Shown here: one piece after another, positions 62,472 through 64,000 of the stretch
Layout: every line of letters begins with the position of its first letter
How positions within the stretch are numbered: the stretch's first letter is position 1
Assembly: GCA_964595355.1 (NCBI GenBank)
Contig: CAZQQD010000001.1
Span: 24,878-88,877 of the forward strand
Source: JAKAGZ01 sp964595355
GTDB lineage: Bacteria; Bacteroidota; Ignavibacteria; Ignavibacteriales; Ignavibacteriaceae
Direction of reading: 5' to 3'
DNA: 64,000 bases
Notes under the pieces: model-generated
Seen by the model: the letters and a program-made list of their open reading frames with translations, nothing else
Database searches by the model: none
Told to the model about the DNA's origin: nothing
Translations under genes and position numbers: made by a program

Positions 62472-62726
62472 ATTGAAAATGATTATGATGCTTTCTTAAT
62501 TGACATAGGTCTGCCCACCTCGAATGGAATGGAGGCAACTAAACAGATCAAAGAAATTAAAAACTACATAAACAAACCTTTTATTGCCGTTACAGCCTAT
62601 GCAATGCCTGAGTATAAAGAATACTTTCTTTCTGAGGGTTTAACCCATTACATTGCTAAGCCGTATGAAACGAAAGATCTAATAAAATTAATTGATGAAG
62701 CGCTCGGCATAGACACCGCCTCTTAA
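62472..62726 (+). CDS. Response regulator receiver domain, 5' end lost in gap
   Basis: The frame is open from the first base after the gap and encodes the C-terminal 84 residues of a REC domain. The phospho-acceptor Asp is in FLIDIGLPTSNGMEA, the Thr switch residue in IAVTAYAMPEY, and the conserved Lys in YIAKPYETKDL. It ends soon after the REC fold, so it is either a stand-alone regulator or the end of a hybrid kinase whose front is in the gap. Confidence 0.87.
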   Translation: MENDYDAFLIDIGLPTSNGMEATKQIKEIKNYINKPFIAVTAYAMPEYKEYFLSEGLTHYIAKPYETKDLIKLIDEALGIDTAS

Positions 62727-62790
62727 ATAACTTTCTTCTTATTCCAGATATTACTTATTTAATCGTTTTTTTTCTCAATACAAAATTGGT

Positions 62791-62817
62791 CTGCCTCCCC
62801 GTAGGCGAAGCAGGCAG
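62791..62817. repeat. GC-rich palindrome
   Basis: CTGCCT (62791-62796) pairs with AGGCAG (62812-62817) around CCCCGTAGGCGAAGC. It lies between convergent genes and may help terminate either. Confidence 0.55.
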
Positions 62818-62861
62818 GAGTGACTGTGTGTTGTCTAATGTATATTGAAGCTACCGGAATT

Positions 62862-63614
62862 TTATAATCCGAACATTGCGGTAGCAGTTATTGCAAAAGT
62901 ATTAATAGTCCTTGAATTGCCTACAATATGAGTATTGCTGCCCTGCAAATAAGCAGGATCAGCATTATCATTCAAACTAAGATATGTATCCAATCGCTGA
63001 TCTACAGTTGGGTTTGCATCTTCCCATTTTTTGCCAAATAAATTCAGCATATTAACCTCAAGCCCGATGTCCAGAGTAAAACTGCTCATTCTGAAAAGAG
63101 CTCCTCCTGTAATTCCGAGCCCTACTCTTGTTGCCGATTCCATAGAATAGATTGCTGATGGTACCCTGGATACACCCTGAAATGTTACATCGCCGCCGAA
63201 ATGATTAAAGGCTATGTTTGCACCTATGTAAGGAGTAAAAGGAAGAACCGGTAAAGATAATTTGAATTCAGGTCCTATTTTTAAAGACAGAATTTTCTGT
63301 GAAACCTCTACATTTCCCTGTCCTGGTTCCGAGTAACCACTATTGCTGAATGATGAATATGCAACTTCCCCTGCGAGGTTTATTCCTATAATTCCAAATC
63401 TAACCTTTCCCTGTAGATTCAAACCATTTGAAAAGCCATACTTTGTTCCTGAATAAAAATCCATTGTTGATCCGCCAAAATCACCGGCCGGAATCACATA
63501 TCCAATACCTCCTCCCGCCTGGAATGAAAATGGATTTGTTATTTGTCCATAAACGGGTAATATTAAAATTAAGCTGAACAAGAATACAAAACTACTATAT
63601 TTAACGCGGCTCAT
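62862..63614 (-). CDS. Outer-membrane beta-barrel protein
   Basis: 250 residues with a signal peptide (KYSSFVFLFSLILILPVYG). Alternating amphipathic strands rich in Gly and aromatics follow, such as FSFQAGGGIGYVIPAGDF and FTPYIGANIAFNHFGGDVTF. The C-terminus FAITATAMFGL is a plausible closing strand. The pattern fits the small porin or OmpA-like barrel class; no ligand can be inferred. GAGGG lies before the ATG. Confidence 0.75.
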   Translation of the reverse strand: MSRVKYSSFVFLFSLILILPVYGQITNPFSFQAGGGIGYVIPAGDFGGSTMDFYSGTKYGFSNGLNLQGKVRFGIIGINLAGEVAYSSFSNSGYSEPGQGNVEVSQKILSLKIGPEFKLSLPVLPFTPYIGANIAFNHFGGDVTFQGVSRVPSAIYSMESATRVGLGITGGALFRMSSFTLDIGLEVNMLNLFGKKWEDANPTVDQRLDTYLSLNDNADPAYLQGSNTHIVGNSRTINTFAITATAMFGL

Positions 63615-64000
63615 TTCAAACCCTCATTTATTAAATTAGACATAATTCAAATGTTATTTTAAGAATTTTCCGATTTCCCTTATGTAGTCGAAAGTATGAT
63701 TTTAGTATAATTAACATCTTATCAGTGGGAGATGTGACGTCTGGTTAATGATTACTGATCTGTACATAAAGTGTATAGGTTTTTGAGTCATACTGCTAGG
63801 TTGACATTCCTTCCAAATGATGGGATAATATATCTTTATAACTTATTAATTTCCAAGGAATTGCAAGGTGTGGTTTTGCTGTAGCCTATTATTTACTAAT
63901 TTTATGATGAAAACCCTTCCTATCTTCCCAGCCGGAAGGTGAAATTCTTAATAATAAAAGGATTAGTAGAAAAAAGAGGCTACAGAATCCTATATATATT
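63615..64000. other. Gene-free end of window, 386 bases
   Basis: AT-rich upstream region of the beta-barrel gene. One small hairpin (CTTCC..GGAAG near 63914-63938) is visible; no gene or RNA is recognised. Confidence 0.5.

Overview
The window is AT-rich bacterial DNA that reads like a scaffold from a metagenome-assembled genome, with two 100-N gaps (46308-46407 and 62372-62471). Gene content suggests the Ignavibacteria / Bacteroidota-Chlorobi neighbourhood: a DUF2851 protein, a DUF151-UVR protein, a FAD-polyferredoxin fusion, a CitD-CitE fusion with aconitase and PrpD-like genes, DUF4382 lipoproteins, many PAS histidine kinases, frequent TTG/GTG starts and dispersed palindromic repeats. The organism has an outer membrane (LpxH, a beta-barrel protein) and is rod-shaped (mreBCD-PBP2-rodA). 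The taxonomic call is inference; no 16S gene is present.

1-12.0 kb, + strand: the 3' part of a TPR gene, then a tight run of purN, purH, mreB, mreC, mreD, mrdA, rodA, dcd, pyrF, a small membrane-anchored protein and a DUF2851 protein. 12.0-14.3 kb, - strand: a bifunctional-nuclease-type protein and etfA/etfB. 14.5-21.6 kb, + strand: clpS, typA/bipA, pepD and a six-PAS histidine kinase. 21.6-27.0 kb, - strand: an S37-type secreted peptidase, a class V aminotransferase, and a large FAD oxidoreductase fused to a membrane polyferredoxin. A fused 2-oxoacid dehydrogenase E1 gene (27.3-29.3 kb, +) converges on a six-gene minus-strand operon (29.3-37.2 kb): icd, a degenerate HD-domain gene, an aconitase, an MmgE/PrpD gene, a CitD-CitE fusion and citF. 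Together these could interconvert 2-oxoglutarate, isocitrate and citrate and cleave citrate (or a methylated or C5 analogue).

37.6-42.2 kb: a hybrid histidine kinase (PAS-GAF-HK-REC-REC-HPt), a solitary beta-class DNA methyltransferase and the SRP RNA gene. 42.2-54.6 kb: small envelope proteins, an NhaC-type antiporter with an exported N-terminal extension, a gap-truncated intradiol dioxygenase-like gene converging on uvrC, glgC, an M1 peptidase, lpxH and a PBP1A-type enzyme.

54.7-64 kb is looser and richer in repeats: tRNA-Leu(CAG) with a partial T-arm copy behind it, a DUF4382 lipoprotein, a candidate structured RNA ending in a strong terminator, a Yip1-family protein, a SpoIIE-type phosphatase broken by one base in a G6 run, an MddA-like methyltransferase, a DUF2779 iron-sulfur nuclease/DEDD exonuclease fusion, a gap-truncated response regulator and a beta-barrel outer-membrane protein. 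Three copies of a composite palindromic element and several GC-rich palindromes lie between these genes. I found no CRISPR array, insertion sequence, prophage or recognisable defence island. The most original material is the citrate-lyase-type operon with its altered carrier-domain serine, the candidate RNA near 56.1 kb and the composite palindromes.
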